Origin: Tetrastigma voinierianum
Lineage: Eukaryota > Streptophyta > Magnoliopsida > Vitales > Vitaceae
Assembly (NCBI GenBank): GCA_016808115.1
Contig: JAEQBH010004663.1
Location: 430,919 to 494,918 of the forward strand
DNA: 64,000 bases
Direction of reading: 5' to 3'
The translations under genes were made by a program, and so were the position numbers. Positions 45,626 through 57,613 of this stretch are shown one piece after another; within the stretch, counting starts at the first letter, position 1, and each line of letters starts with the position of its first letter. A model generated the notes under the pieces. That model did no database searches and was not told the DNA's origin. It saw only the letters and a program-made list of their open reading frames with translations.

Positions 45626-46419
45626 GCTTTGTTTTTCCCGCTTTCGACCCGCCGTATTTTACCATAACTTTCATTTCTTATCCGATTTGAGTGATTAAAG
45701 TGTCTAATTAAACTAGACTTCCAAGGAAAATCAAACATCCTCAAATAGGAATCAAGCCAAATTCTGACTCCTAAGTGGCCCGAATCCACTCCAAGTGAGG
45801 CTATGTAAGCCAATCTCAGATCGCTGAATCATAAAGTAAATGCATTGTTTCGTGACGTGATCTGAGTTCTGTCTGACTAAGGATTCCATTGGAGGAGAAC
45901 CCTTAGCACCTTAGATTTAAAGGAGTACAAAAACCAGTGTCAAATATGAGACAAGACACTGGAAAATGAATATTGCAAACTGTCCTCTGCAGAAAACTCC
46001 AGAAACCGACTAGTTGGCATGAAAATCCATAACTCGAAGCCTGATGATCCGACTGGAATGGATTCCAATTTCTAAATAAAATAGATTCATGTAGGGACTA
46101 GAATACATGAATGATGTGTGAATACATAGATCTCATACTCGTATTAAGTATATGAAATGCCATATGTACTGGTATGAAATACAAGAAAAGTATAGGAAAT
46201 GAAATATGTAAGATGCGCTCATGAAACATGAATATGATAAACGAAATGAAACATGAACATGAACATGAAAGGCAATATGTCATAAACACATAATGTGGCT
46301 AATAAGGTCCCTATTATAAGATAGTAAGATTCTGAACTAAAATAATTGTAAAATTGCCTAAGACCCGCTTATCGAATGACACGGCACCTATGTTACGCAA
46401 GGTACATGTATAGTACTTC

Positions 46420-46740
46420 TGACTGATTAGTACTTCCTATTCTCCGATTAGTGCGACCAAGACTCGATCATGCTCAAGACATTAGTACTTCTGACTGAAT
46501 AGCACTTCCTAAGATTCTCCGACAAATACGATGACACTCCGATCGTGCTTTCCAAGACATTAGCACTCGATACTCCCACCCGTGCTTCGCACACATTAGC
46601 ACTCTAAGACTGACAAGACGGCACTCCTCTCGATTATGCGATCAAGACTCCTCCGACCGTGCTTCCTAAGACATTAGTACTTCTAAGATTTCCTCGATTA
46701 GTGCGACGACACTCTGGTCGTTGCTTCCTAAGACTTCGCT
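46420..46740 (+). repeat. Imperfect tandem repeats, ~80-110 bp
   Basis: About four or five units of GACATTAGTACTTCT...TCCGATTAGTGCGA...CACTCCGACCGTGCTTCCTAA form, with ACATTAG at about 46479, 46556, 46589 and 46669. Confidence 0.6.
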
Positions 46741-46989
46741 TGCGGCTACCAAGACCAAGACTGCATCAGACCTTCGTACTTATTGTGTCAGGTCCTACTC
46801 CATTCCTCAGACATCGGGTTCAGTAATCCAACAATTATAATGATAAAGATCAATAAATGAATAAGAATAAAGAAATGATAGTAAAGATCTGGAATGTACC
46901 TACGGTACCTCCTCAGATATGTTACGTAGTACCCACAAAATTTCAGATTTGCTCCGTGAGTACTCCGCGGTACTTTCAGACACGCATCT

Positions 46990-48112
46990 CCGTGAGTACC
47001 CACGTACTCCCAGACGTAAAATAAGTATAAGTTCGAATAAAGACAGTTCTATGTAAATTTTTAATAGAGTCCTCGAATCGATAATAAGCCCGTTATAATT
47101 ATAAGTTCCTAATAAGAATAAGCTCAGAATTCCTACTGAGTCCCGAATGATACTGTTCAAGTATAATTATAAGTTCTGCTTAAGCACAGCTCAGAATTCC
47201 TACTGAGTCCCGAATGCATACGTCTCGTTATAAGTATAAGTTCATCATAAGAAGAAATTTCTTGTAACTCCCACTGAGGTCCGAATAAGTATAAGTCCAA
47301 GAAGACCTCCATGGGCAATTCCCATATCTAAAACAAGTATAAGTCCAAGAAGACTAAGGGTACTCTCGTATCAAGAAATAGCATAAGCCTCTGCAGGTAC
47401 CTTACCTGCACTCTCGCATAGGTAAAATAAGCACAAGTTCCGTAAAATAAGTATAAGTCCAGCTCGTAACTACTACTACTTCCGTATAATGAATCTCGTG
47501 ATCTCGCACTCTACGAAAGACTAATGTCCGTGATTCGTAGAAGTCTCGATTCGACTCAGATGTGATATGATCCCCGACCGTTCGACTCATCGTACCTACG
47601 TACCTTCGCACAAGAATAAGAGATCCGTAAGACAAGTATATACTGTAAGACATGTGGCAGATCTTAAATACATGTATAAGTTCTCAGAATACATGTATAA
47701 ACCAAATACATGTATATGCTCAGAATATCGTGATAAGATCCGAAATATCATAATAAACTCAGAGTACAAGTGTAAGACTTTAAGACAAGGATAGGCTCAG
47801 AAGGGCCAAGTATAATGATACGGCACTAATGTAAGTTCTGTAAATCACTGTGGTGCCCTCCAGACTGACCCATGTAGCACTCCACACCTCCGTATAATGG
47901 TTTTGTGGTACCATAGTATCGCGCATAAGCACCTGATAAGGATGAACTCCAAGAATACCTACTAGTACTTTCGTGATATGATAAGCTCTATAATACCCGC
48001 ATGCTCCGTGAATATCTCTCGTAGTACCCACTGCACCTCCAAATAAATAATCTCCGTAGTATAAGTACAAGTCCTATGGTATAAGTATGAGCTTTGTAGT
48101 ACCTAAGGGTAC
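46990..48112 (+). repeat. ATAAGTATAAG-rich low-complexity region, outer LTR part 1
   Basis: Short words ATAAGTATAAGTTC, CCTACTGAGTCCCGAAT and GTACC recur irregularly. Continues in 52010-52600 on the other side of the inner LTR, which supports the nesting. Open frames here are not credible genes. Confidence 0.6.
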
Positions 48113-48984
48113 CAGAATATCCTAATATACCTTAAAGCATCACTTGTTTAGTGGTATATTAGTGTTAAATGGAAATTTTTGGAAAATAAAACGAGAGACC
48201 CGGAAAGTTTACAAGATACAAGGGCAATCTTGTAATTTGTTAAAAAGGACCTATTGGTCATAAAAGTGAAAGAGTAGGGGTTAATGTTTAAAATGCTTGA
48301 AAATCAAATGTAAATAGAGGGAGTTATGGGGTTAAAAAGGCAAATAAAGAAAGTTAAAAGTCAAAAATGGGTTTTTGTCTTGGCCAAACAAGGCCTTAAC
48401 AAACATGGGATTTAAAGACCAAAAAATTGGTCTCATTTGGTGAGAGACCAAACCGTAGAGAGAGAGAGAGAGGAGAGAAGAAGGAGAGAAGAAGAGAGAA
48501 GAAGAAGAGGAAGAAGAAGAAGAGAAGAAGAGAAGGAAGAGGCAACATTGCTGCGACAACTGTTACATTTATAAATGGAATTGTTTTCCATACAATTGCA
48601 TGGTTATTAGTTGGTTCCCAAAAACCTAGGGTTTTGTTAGATTTCTTCTCAACCCTAGAATTCTTAAAGTGTTTAAAGTGAATAGACAAGAAGCACATGA
48701 AATCTTCTTTGAGGATGGATTCATAGCTCAAGGAAAGTAAATGAGTTAGGGCTTAGAATAAACCCTAACTAATCTACATGATCAAGGAGTATGGATAATA
48801 ACCCATGTTGGGAGTGGGCCTGGAGAGGATTCATGATAATGGTTGAAAGAAAATAAGTATTGAAAGAGAAATTGAGAGAAAGAGTTTACAAGAGACATAT
48901 GGGAGGGTCTCAAGTGCAGATGAAGTACAGTTGAATCAAGTTGAAACACATGGAAAATGAGAGAAAACACACACCTGGGGCATT

Positions 48985-49090
48985 TCGGTGTCATGTACCG
49001 TACAACTTGAACTTGTACCGGTACAACTTTGATTCTCGGGTCGTTTTTCGCCAATCTGTACTCCCAGACAAGTTAGACTTGTGTTCTGAC
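48985..49090 (+). repeat. GTAC block with palindrome, inner LTR
   Basis: CATGTACCGTACAAC, then the perfect 14-bp palindrome TTGTACCGGTACAA (49013-49026), then CTGTACTCCCAGAC. Aligns with 45524-45625. Confidence 0.65.
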
Positions 49091-49599
49091 AACCACTGCT
49101 CTCCTGCTCCCGCTGACTGCTTTTGTATTTTTACCATAAATTTCTCTATTTCTTATCCGATTTGAAAAAGATTCAAGCTGGCAAGTAAAATAGACTTCAA
49201 GTAAAGAACCATCCATATAGAAATAGACATAGTCAAATTATGACTCTATGGCCCAAACCACTCGAAGTGGGACTATGTAGTAAACCAAATTTGGTTTCGT
49301 GAATAACATAGAGAAGTCCGGTTGTTTCTGGGACGAATTTGAGTTCCTGGTTCAATCGGGTGATTCCAGTTGGAATAGAACCCTTACACCTTAGCTTTAA
49401 ATGAGTATAAGGACATAGTGTCAAATATGAAGTTAAGACCTAAAAATGAGTAATACAAACTGTCACTAGAAAAATTCCAGAATGACTAATGGCATAAAAT
49501 GCTATAACTTTATTTTGGATAATCCGATTGGATTGATTCCAATTCCTAAGTAAAATAGATTTATAGTGGAATAAGAAAATATGAATGAGGTGTGATCTC

Positions 49600-51540
49600 A
49601 TACACATCATACTATATAAGAATATGAAGTGCTATATGTAATAGTCATGAAACATGAATATGATATGAATATGTGGATTATACATAAGATATGTCATAAG
49701 ATATGATGAGATATGATATGTCATAAGATATGATAGTCTAAAGTACACAAATGATAGGCACATATGCATATAAGAGTAAATGATATGAATATAAGCGTTG
49801 TAAGGATAGGATTATATGATGATATACTTAAATGAATAGATAGAACATGCTAAGAACAAATGATAGGAATACGTAAAAGATATGAGTATAAGATAGACAT
49901 ACCGAAAAGAATAAGATGGAACATGCTAGGAACACATGATAGAAATGCTAAATGCTAAGAACGATAGAGATAAGTAAAGATGACAAAGATAAGAATAAGT
50001 ATATGTACATGAATGATAGGCATAGTAAAGACATGACGTATAAGTAATATTAGAAATTATATGAATAGATGAAGACATGAGAATACGTAAACGATATAAA
50101 AGAGATATGAATATAGAAAGCTATATATGAATATATGAATACAAGAGTGCATAGATGCATTCATGATATATGATAGACAAAACTAAATGATAGAAAAGAT
50201 ATGAATATATGTATTATAAGAGAAATATGAGAACAAGAATATGAAGCTACGTGAGACATGAGAACTAATACGTGAGTAAAGTATGATAGTATATACGATA
50301 AGCAATTACGATAACAATAGTTCATGCTTATGAGATATGTACAAAAATGTAATAAAGTCGATTGTCTCGCTGTAACCCTGCAGAGTGACAGATAGCATGC
50401 GATGTGTGGTAGAAGATACAATGTCAGCAAAGATATTCATGTAATGTATATCAAGGCCCCGCTGGCCGATGACATAGATCCCGTTGATCGTGGCCCCGCA
50501 AGGGTCACCACACAGACGATCACCGCCAGACAAAGGATAGTACCTTCGCACTGAGCAAGATATTGCGATAGTCACCGGCTCTGTATAGTGACGATACCTT
50601 CTGGGTATTAACAGACAAAATCACCGGTCTCAGACAAAGGATAGTACCTTCTGCACACATAGTTTCCCGTGATCCGCTTCTAAGGTATTAGCGCGCATAT
50701 GAAACCAAAAAGGACATGACATGATATGAGAAGCATAACACCGCTATGCGATAGCATAGGATGTATAAGAATGCTAAGAAGATAATATGATGATATGAAA
50801 AGTGTAGTAATACTAAAGGGATATGAACAAGTAAAGTACGTAAAGTAAATAAAAGAGAAAGCCATATGAAAAGTATAGCATATGAAAACACATGAAAACC
50901 TATGTGAAAACATATGATAGTAAAAGTATAAGTCTTATACTCCTACGGGAGATATGAAAGATGAGATAGAAATTCACGTAATACGAAAAATAGAGATATG
51001 ATATGAAAGTATTAGCTTTAAGTCAACACAAGAAAAGTACAAAAAGTATACGAAAGCACAAAGTATATGATAGAATAAGAACGTACAAATGTATATGAAG
51101 GATAGGATAGTACAGGATAACAGGAAATGAAAAGTATAACAGGAAAACAGTATATGAAATGAACAGCATATGAATATAGAAATATGAAACCACAAATAAA
51201 GTATATGACAATATAATATCAGAGTAAGAAAATATATGATAAACCATATGTAAGAAATGATATATGGTAAAGCATGAATTTAATAAATCATAGAACCGGG
51301 AAGATGAAAAAAAGACATATGACTTGTGGTGACATGGGATATAACTAAAAAAGAAATAGAACTATCAGCATACATATGACAAAGCACTTAAAGATTTAAC
51401 ACATGCCAAGTATAGGAATATGCAAAGTATAGAAATAGAATACAGAAAGTATAGATGTGGATATACAAAGACATAGAATATGTAATGTAAATGATCGACA
51501 TGCAATAGAAAATGTAGAGATGATAAGTAAGTTAAAGTTA
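49600..51540 (+). repeat. A/G-rich low-complexity region, inner LTR
   Basis: The plus strand is very poor in C and made of drifting words such as ATATGAATA, GAAAAGTATA and AAGATATGA. One less biased island (50440-50690) repeats CAGACAAAGGATAGTACCTTC at about 50528 and 50632. Hydrophobic minus-strand frames (50680-51250) are composition artefacts. Confidence 0.6.
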
Positions 51541-52009
51541 TATGCATATACATACGTATAAGCCAGACCCGCCACCACGTGGTCATTCATGCTTATGTCT
51601 CTACCTGCTGCAAAGCTTGGCACTGTGTTCAACCGTAGGCACGTATGTAAGATTGCTGATAGAGGACAGATATTCCACATCAGCAAAGCAGCCGACTCAG
51701 ATAGCTCACCAAATGGCTCTGCCTCCGCAACTCGATGTTTCAGACAGAAATCAGACATGTATAAGCGTATCGGACTCAGATATGTGCATGGGGACAGACG
51801 GGATACCACCCCATTATAGCTTCAGATATTGTGAAATGCATTTTTGCTATTACGTAAATTATTTGTATAATAATGGTGTACAAGCACAGCCTTCCGAGAA
51901 AGAACAGTCAACGAGAGTCCCAGATAAAGACAATATATAAGATAAGTGATAGATAGTTCGCCTGACTCGAGTCTGATCCGCCAACCGGCCCGACGGACGG
52001 GGCGTGACA

Positions 52010-53031
52010 AGATTCAAGATAAGCATAAGTTCCGTGAGACTCCTACAAGATCTCGAGATGATATAGCACCAAGACGCGCACAAGATCTCCTCGTATAAGC
52101 CTGTTATGTAACTCTGCACTGAGATCTGAACTAAAAGATAAGATGATAGAAATATGAGTACGTGGATAAGTACCATTTATAAGGAATATGAGTAAGAGCA
52201 ACATTTATCCTAATGAGATAAGTATCAACGACAAAAGTTCAAGCAGACGCCCTTCGAGAAATCAATATATACGGTCCGACACAACCATAAGTATGTGTCC
52301 TACTGAGACAAGTATAAGTATATATATAAGCTCAGTATCTATACGAGGAATCTGAATAAGTATGTGTCCTACGGGAGATCCGTATAAGAATAAGTCTGCT
52401 ATAAGTAGAAGATCTGAATGCTATAAGTATAAGATCCGAATAAGATTACACCTGCTATGAGTATAAGACCCACATAAGAATAAGTTTGCTATAAGTGTAA
52501 GACCCAAGTAAGTATAAATTTGTTATAAGTATAAGTAAAAGTTCAGTCCTGCATATGAGAGATGTGAACAAGCATGTTTGTTATAGAATAAGTATGCATG
52601 CAAAAATTACTATATGAATTCTCAAGATTACGATATCTCGTTATTGTTTTATGTTATTTGTGATTCAAAGATAAATGCGTGTGTTTCTATATAAGATAAG
52701 TTTCCACTGCTGTAAAGCTTAGCACGTTTTTAACCGCGGTAGGTACAGGAGAAGACGCCGCAGAAACATCCGCATACAAATGGCCAACACACTTGTAAGG
52801 GTTCACTACTACGAGGTTCCGTGCTCGATTTGTAAATGTAAAAGAACATTTTTGTAATTGTAAACGGACTCGTAAATGTATATGATATTTGATTTCATAT
52901 AAGATGTGGGCTTGGTACCCACAGTACAAGCTCGCTTAAAAAAAAAAAAGGTAAAGAGTCCTGAAGATATGGTCTCACGCCCCGAACCCGGCTCGATCCT
53001 AATCTGGGTCGGACCGAATCGGGGTGTGACA
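52010..53031 (+). repeat. Outer LTR, right part
   Basis: Continues the ATAAGTATAAG region to about 52600, then the tail with TGCTGTAAAGCTTAGCACG (52705) and a (A)12 run at 52938, ending CGGGGTGTGACA. Confidence 0.6.
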
Positions 53032-53335
53032 ATGCTTCGAGTACGAGACTAGATATATCGTGATTTCGAGTCAAGCATCGCTTGGCAAGCAGCGGGCTAC
53101 CCGAGATCGGGAGTGGGGCATAATACGACAGAGTACTCGCATATCTGCATCCCGCCTCGATCCTCCGAGATATTTATTCGACAGCTCGCATTGATCGGGC
53201 TATCGACTTATGAGATGGTTGGTGCTTCTGACGGAGTTTGACATTCACTATGTTGCTCAAAAGTCCATCAGAGGGAGCATTATCAGATCACTTGAGCTTC
53301 ATCACACAAGGATAGAGCTTACTGCATGATGATTT
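53032..53335 (+). pseudogene. pol: Tat RNase H, second part
   Basis: Continues YYMSKRML after the duplication: RDFESSIAWQ (from 53064), then LALIGLS, RWLVLLTEFDIHYVAQKS (53214-53267, read in part) and RGSIIRSL (53268-53292). First RNase H of Tat pol, with frameshifts. Confidence 0.75.
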
Positions 53336-53875
53336 CCTGATGAGAAGATAGTTGTAGTGACCATTCTACTGTGTCATGCATTTATTTCGATGGTGCAAAC
53401 AACCATTTTAGATATGGATGTGAGACTGGCCGATATCCCCTCATGGAGATCATATTCCTAGATCCGTTCGTTTGGCATTTTCGCACGTGATATCCTACCA
53501 CGAACACATCGTATAAGATGAGGCTTCAGCTATCGATTGGGAGATGCTCGAGCTGGGAGTTGACAGATGTAGGTGTTCGAGACTCAACCCGGTACTGTAT
53601 TTATCTGTGAGATCGAAGACTAGGGATGTGAAGCTTAGGCCATATCATGCTTATTTAGAGTTACTGGTCAGGAGGTTTGATGATCTAAGATTTGTTCATC
53701 TACCGAGAGCACATAACCAATTTGCCGATGCCTTAGCTACTCTAGCTTCTATGATCGACATTTACCGATGTCACTGGCCCATTGATTATAGTCGAGGGAT
53801 CAGACTGCCATCGCCGGCTGACGATGAAGCATAGATTCGTGGATGGTTTGCTCTCGTATCGCTGACATTTACCGC
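53336..53875 (+). pseudogene. pol: Tat second (archaeal-type) RNase H
   Basis: A YFDGANNH-like start (53380-53405) carries the first Asp. The rest is a 97-codon open frame, 53544-53834: LELGVDRCRC, VRSKTRDVKLRPYHAYLELLVRRF, FVHLPRAHNQFADALATLASM (read in part). The AHNQFADALA block is the diagnostic end of the second RNase H that the Tat lineage has in addition to the first. One of the best preserved coding pieces in the window. Confidence 0.9.
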
Positions 53876-55080
53876 TTTCTCAGATTCAGACATATTCCGA
53901 GGTCGCTACACCAAGGATATGAGAGCTTTGAGACAACAATATTAGATTTGGTGGGATTCGCGGGAGACCAGCAAAGGTCATTCGACTAAGATGTTACTTT
54001 TTATGTTCGATCGTACTTCGATAAGAGTGATGAGAGAGATCCATATGAGCTCATGAATTTCACATATGGGAGGACATGTTAGCACGCAAGATTACGAGGA
54101 TCACACACTTTTGGTTGACTCATGGAGATGCATCATGCTCAACACTGTAGATGTTCGTGAGTGTCGATGCATGGCGATTCTATTCATGTACCACCTTCTC
54201 GAAAGTTACATGTGATCGTGATTTCACCGTGGGCCATTTTCGCGATGGGGCATTGATATCATCGGGAAGATTTCACCAAAATCTTCTAATGGATATGAAT
54301 TCATCTTAGTCGCCATTGATTACTTCACCAAGTGGGTGGAGGCAACTTCGTATGCTAGACTGACATCGGCCAAGGTTGCTAGTTTCATTAGGTCACACAT
54401 CATTTGCAGACATGGAGTCCCCGCGAGCCGATTTCCTGGTCGTAGGTCACATTTCAGAGCAGAGGTCGACACTTTGTTATAGAGATATGGTGCTCAAGAC
54501 TATAGGTCGTCTACGTACGTGCAATGCATCAATGGAGCAGTGAGGCAAAGAAATAAGAACATTAAGAGAGGATTTTTGAGGAAGATGGTCGAGACTTCGT
54601 GATCGGGTCGAAAAGCTCCCTTCGTATCAGGCTTATCAAGACTTCTTTCACCTCTACACGAGCCTCTCGCCTATTCTCTAGTATATGGTATAGAAGCAAG
54701 CATACCGCTTGAGATGTGAGATGGATCTTTGAGAGTAACACTAGAGCAAGAGATTTCGAGACAAGAGCGGTCTCGGGGCCACGTTGGATCAAACCTACTC
54801 TTGGGACAGAGGAGATCGAGAGCCACGACCATGTTCAGCCATCGTAGGAAGATGGCCGGTGCTTCAAGAAGGTCAAACCTAGGCCACTACGTAGATGAGA
54901 TCCGGTCTGAGGGTTCTCGGAGGATTAGCAGGAGACCCTCAGAGGGAAGTTCAAATGACTCGGGATGACTATACATCACAGAGCCTGGACCCTGCAGGAT
55001 AAATATGGCTGGGATGACGGATGGAAACCGCCTCGTGAGCCGACTAATGTAGATCAACTAAAAAAGTATTACGTCTGAGA
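53876..55080 (+). pseudogene. pol: Tat integrase
   Basis: Zinc-binding region in broken frames (54085-54200, with MHGDSIHVPP near 54172-54205). Catalytic core: WGIDIIGKISPKSSNGYEF (54256-54312, one of the best preserved stretches), AIDYFTKWVEATSYA (about 54313-54360), VASFIRSHIICRHGVP (54375-54422); the second Asp block is mutated. NGAV (54531) is the PQ.NG..E region and NIKR follows; SLRVTLEQEIS (54730-54762) leads to the C-terminal part. It ends with EPTNVDQLKKYYV and a stop (55037-55078), the normal Tat pol terminus. Confidence 0.9.
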
Positions 55081-55740
55081 CCATGGTCGTAGGATGGGTG
55101 GCCACCATTTTGGTTAGCCATATACCTTTAGCACTCAATGCTGATTTCTAATCGCTGATACCTATCGAGCCTCGCATGTGCATTATAGCCTTTATTTCAG
55201 AACTCTGCTTACATTTTTTACACCGACAGGCCCTTAGGTGTATATGTATGCTTTGCTAGGAAAGTCTCATGAGCTTGACTTTAGACTGGCTCTCTTTATC
55301 CATGCTATCGCTACCACATCACCTCTATTCTCTATTATATTTCACTATCATCTCATTTTCATCTTTCTTTATTTTCACTCATTATTTGCTCTATTCTTCT
55401 TTTTCCTTACTTGAAGTGATCCTTCTATTTATTTCATGTTATCATACCACATCACCTCATTCTATTATATTTCACTATCATCTCATTTTCATCTTTTCTT
55501 TATTTTCAACATTATTTGTTTCATTCTTCTTTTCCTTACTAAGGATGATCCTTCGTGATTTTTGGTACATGTAGGATGGGCCATATCCCCCCTTTTCATT
55601 CCATCATTTGACATTGATCTGTAGATTTTAGCTCTCGAGAGTTTACCTTATGGGTGAGGATTCATGTGTTCATCCAAATGATTTGAGAGAGTTTTGCCTG
55701 TCACTCCTGGTATCGAGTTTGATTTATTTGGATCGGGAGT
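55081..55740 (+). mobile_element. Tat 3' untranslated region
   Basis: Noncoding. Contains a direct repeat: CTACCACATCACCTC..TCATTTTCATCTTT at about 55310-55370 and again at 55445-55500. Ends with GGATCGGGAG, a weak polypurine tract before the LTR. Confidence 0.5.
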
Positions 55741-56385
55741 ATGCACTTTCATTCAAAAAAAGTGGTCTAAACAAAACGAAAAAAAGAAAGAGAAGAAGAG
55801 GATGCTTCTGAAGGCATAAGGTGAAGGAGAGTGGAGCATAAGGGAGGGGAGAGAGGAGCCAAAAACGGGTAGGAGGAAAGGTAAGAGGGGAGGAGAAAAA
55901 AAGAAGGAAGGAGGAAAAGAGGCAGGGGAGAAAAGAAAAGAGGGAAGGAAGAAGAGAAGGGAGGAGGAGAGGAGATCCAAGGAATTTGATGTCGATCGGA
56001 CCATCAAACTGGAGCCGATCGATCTCAAATTTTGATAACGTTTCTATTTCAACACCGTAAAACCACCGAATGGTCTCTCGATGGAAATTTAATGGTTGAT
56101 TTTCATAGATCATAAGTTATTTTGAGATTTTGAATTTTTTTAGCATTGGTAAGTTCAAGGTAAGCTGCTTACTGTTTTTTTAACTGCTAGATCCTTCTAT
56201 ATTTCTCGATACGGTTGAAATAATACATAGATTCAAGTCATGCACTAAGGTATATTATATTTGTAGACTCCATTTGAAAGTTATACTAGTTAGAACCAAT
56301 ATTGCCGATTTTTGCTTTCACTTCGAACCCATTTTAGTAAGATTTTGATAATTGTTTTTAACCGTCAGATCGTTCTATATTCTGA
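55741..56385 (+). mobile_element. 3' LTR remnant of Tat copy 2
   Basis: Matches window bases 1-590 (GCATAAGGTGAAG, GAGGAGCCAAAAACGGGTAGG, TTAGCATTGGTAAGTTC, ACCGTCAGATCGTTCTATATT). The match ends abruptly at about 56385. The minus-strand frame at 55724-56113 is an artefact of the purine-rich strand. Confidence 0.75.
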
Positions 56386-56485
56386 GACAAAGAGTTTGTG
56401 GGACCCATTTTACTTTTAGCTCAAAGATAGCTAATTCTTTATGCTCAAACCCATTTTTTCCAACACTACTTATCGACATCCCATT

Positions 56486-56893
56486 CTAATTCAGATAGTC
56501 AGCTTCAAAATCCTTGTTGAGCTCTACTACCATGAAAACTGTTTCGCTATCGGACCCCAACACAACCACCTTAAAACTTACAATTTGTCGTCCCTTAAAA
56601 ATTAGAAAAAGAAAAAGACAGTGTTAGGTTTAGAAGACTAATCATGGTTAATAAAAAAACTAACGAGTAACTTCTTCTCTTGGTAACTATGGAGATGACT
56701 TATGAAGTGAGAGTACTGAAGTATTGGCTTCGGCCAGTCTAGACCAAAATCGCAATTTTGTAAATATCCATCCATCAACTGTAACTCTCCACCAAAAATC
56801 AACAAACCATGCTTACCAAAAGCTGCCGAAAAGTGGACGAAACAACCGTGAAGGGCACACTTGAAACTAAGTTTCATACTCACCAATGAATCA
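56486..56893 (-). pseudogene. Two-exon gene fragment, product not recognised
   Basis: On the minus strand an acceptor TTTCAG is followed by 229 bp of open frame (56893-56665) ending at a GTTAGT donor. A 71-bp T-rich intron ends TTTTTAAG, and a second exon (56593-56486) continues in the same phase to a TAG stop. The joint reading of 111 residues includes HGCFVHFSAAFGKHGLLIFGGE and, in exon 2, FKVVVLGSDSETVFMVVEL. The GLLIFGG segment faintly recalls a kelch strand, which is only an impression. Exact phase matching across consensus splice sites is the main evidence. No start codon is needed if upstream exons exist. Confidence 0.4.
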
Positions 56894-57478
56894 CTGAAAC
56901 TCTATTTGCAAATCTAAAACCAAAGCATAGGAATAAAAACCTCTAATGATATGTCTAGCTTACTACCCATGAACAGACCTTGTCATATCGTGACTCAAGA
57001 AATACAATGAAGGTGAAGCCCAAAAGTATCTGGGGATGCATATAGTTTGGTTAATCCCAATAACACTTTTAGCAATATTTATTTTAAACCAAGACACACA
57101 AAAATAAGGAGGAAGTGAAATGTATATGTACATTTTTGTAAGTGTTTGAGTGAATGGTCACTAACGCATGTGGGAAGCCATATCTCAAATTCGCTTAAGA
57201 ACATATAATTCATGACTTCGGCCCTAGGATCTCGATTAGACCATGGAGATAAAAACGAAGACGGTTTATGAGTTAATGAAATCTTGTAAACAAAGACAAC
57301 TACTTCGGATTATTCTTTTTCTTTTCTTGATGACCAAGCAGAAAAGATTCAATAGATAACATAATTCAAATACATTCAAGAGAATGAAATTCCAAAAAAT
57401 GAAAAAGGAAGGCGTATCAATACAAACAAACAATGAAACAGTACTAGCAACCAATCATCAATTTCAATAACTACTCAC

Positions 57479-57613
57479 TTCGCCTTCTCGAACTAACGGG
57501 CGTAAGAAGAAAATGAAGTGGTCGAGCCGTATTAGAGGCACATTCTTCTTCTCCTCAGTTAAGTCTACCACCTCGCCAATCTTCATACTCCGATAAAATA
57601 TTGGGCTTTCACA
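57479..57613 (-). pseudogene. Exon-like segment, 45 codons
   Basis: The minus strand has acceptor TTTTTCTCTAG, then 135 bp open in one frame (CESPIFYRSMKIGEVVDLTE and DHFIFFLRPLVREGE) and a strong donor GTGAGT. Both ends are phase 0. It could be an upstream exon of the fragment at 56486-56893, but the phases do not join directly, so another exon would be needed. Product not recognised. Confidence 0.3.

Larger units (their letters stand above)
48113..52009 (+). mobile_element. Inner LTR, same family as the outer one
   Basis: Starts CAGAATATCC like the outer LTR and follows it in order: ACGAGAGACCC, GTCTTGGCCAAAC, purine-rich (48455-48545), GTAC block (48985-49090), TTATCCGATTTGA, GTGATTCCAGTTGGAA. 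It then diverges into AT-rich sequence and ends GGGGCGTGACA at 52009. The tail block with GCTGCAAAGCTTGGCAC (51600) has its equivalent at 52700. No clear target duplication (left flank GGTAC, right flank AGATT). About 3.9 kb. No pol domain. Confidence 0.65.
44633..53031 (+). mobile_element. Outer solo LTR, split by a second LTR of its family
   Basis: The outer LTR is 44633-48112 plus 52010-53031, about 4.5 kb in total. It starts CAGAATAATC after ATGCT and ends CGGGGTGTGACA before ATGCT. Inside: a TATAAATA box (44819), GTCTTGGCCAAAC, a purine-rich stretch (45000-45065), a GTACC block (45524-45625), tandem repeats (46420-46740) and long ATAAGTATAAG-type low-complexity DNA that continues from 46990 across the inner insertion to 52600. 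No gag or pol domain was seen on either strand. Its retrotransposon lineage is not identified. Confidence 0.7.

Noticed and set aside
50680..51247. Several hydrophobic minus-strand ORFs suggesting membrane proteins
   Set aside because: They lie in A/G-rich low-complexity LTR sequence whose complement is T/C-rich, which forces Phe, Ser, Ile and Leu codons. Different frames overlap and none has a family motif.
51396..51940. Overlapping 137- and 132-codon ORFs on opposite strands
   Set aside because: They span the tail of the inner LTR. The equivalent tail at 52690-53031 has neither frame, and no domain was recognised.
55724..56113. 129-codon minus-strand ORF
   Set aside because: It is the complement of a purine-rich LTR tract giving Pro/Ser/Leu/Phe runs. 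The matching LTR at 1-300 does not keep the frame.
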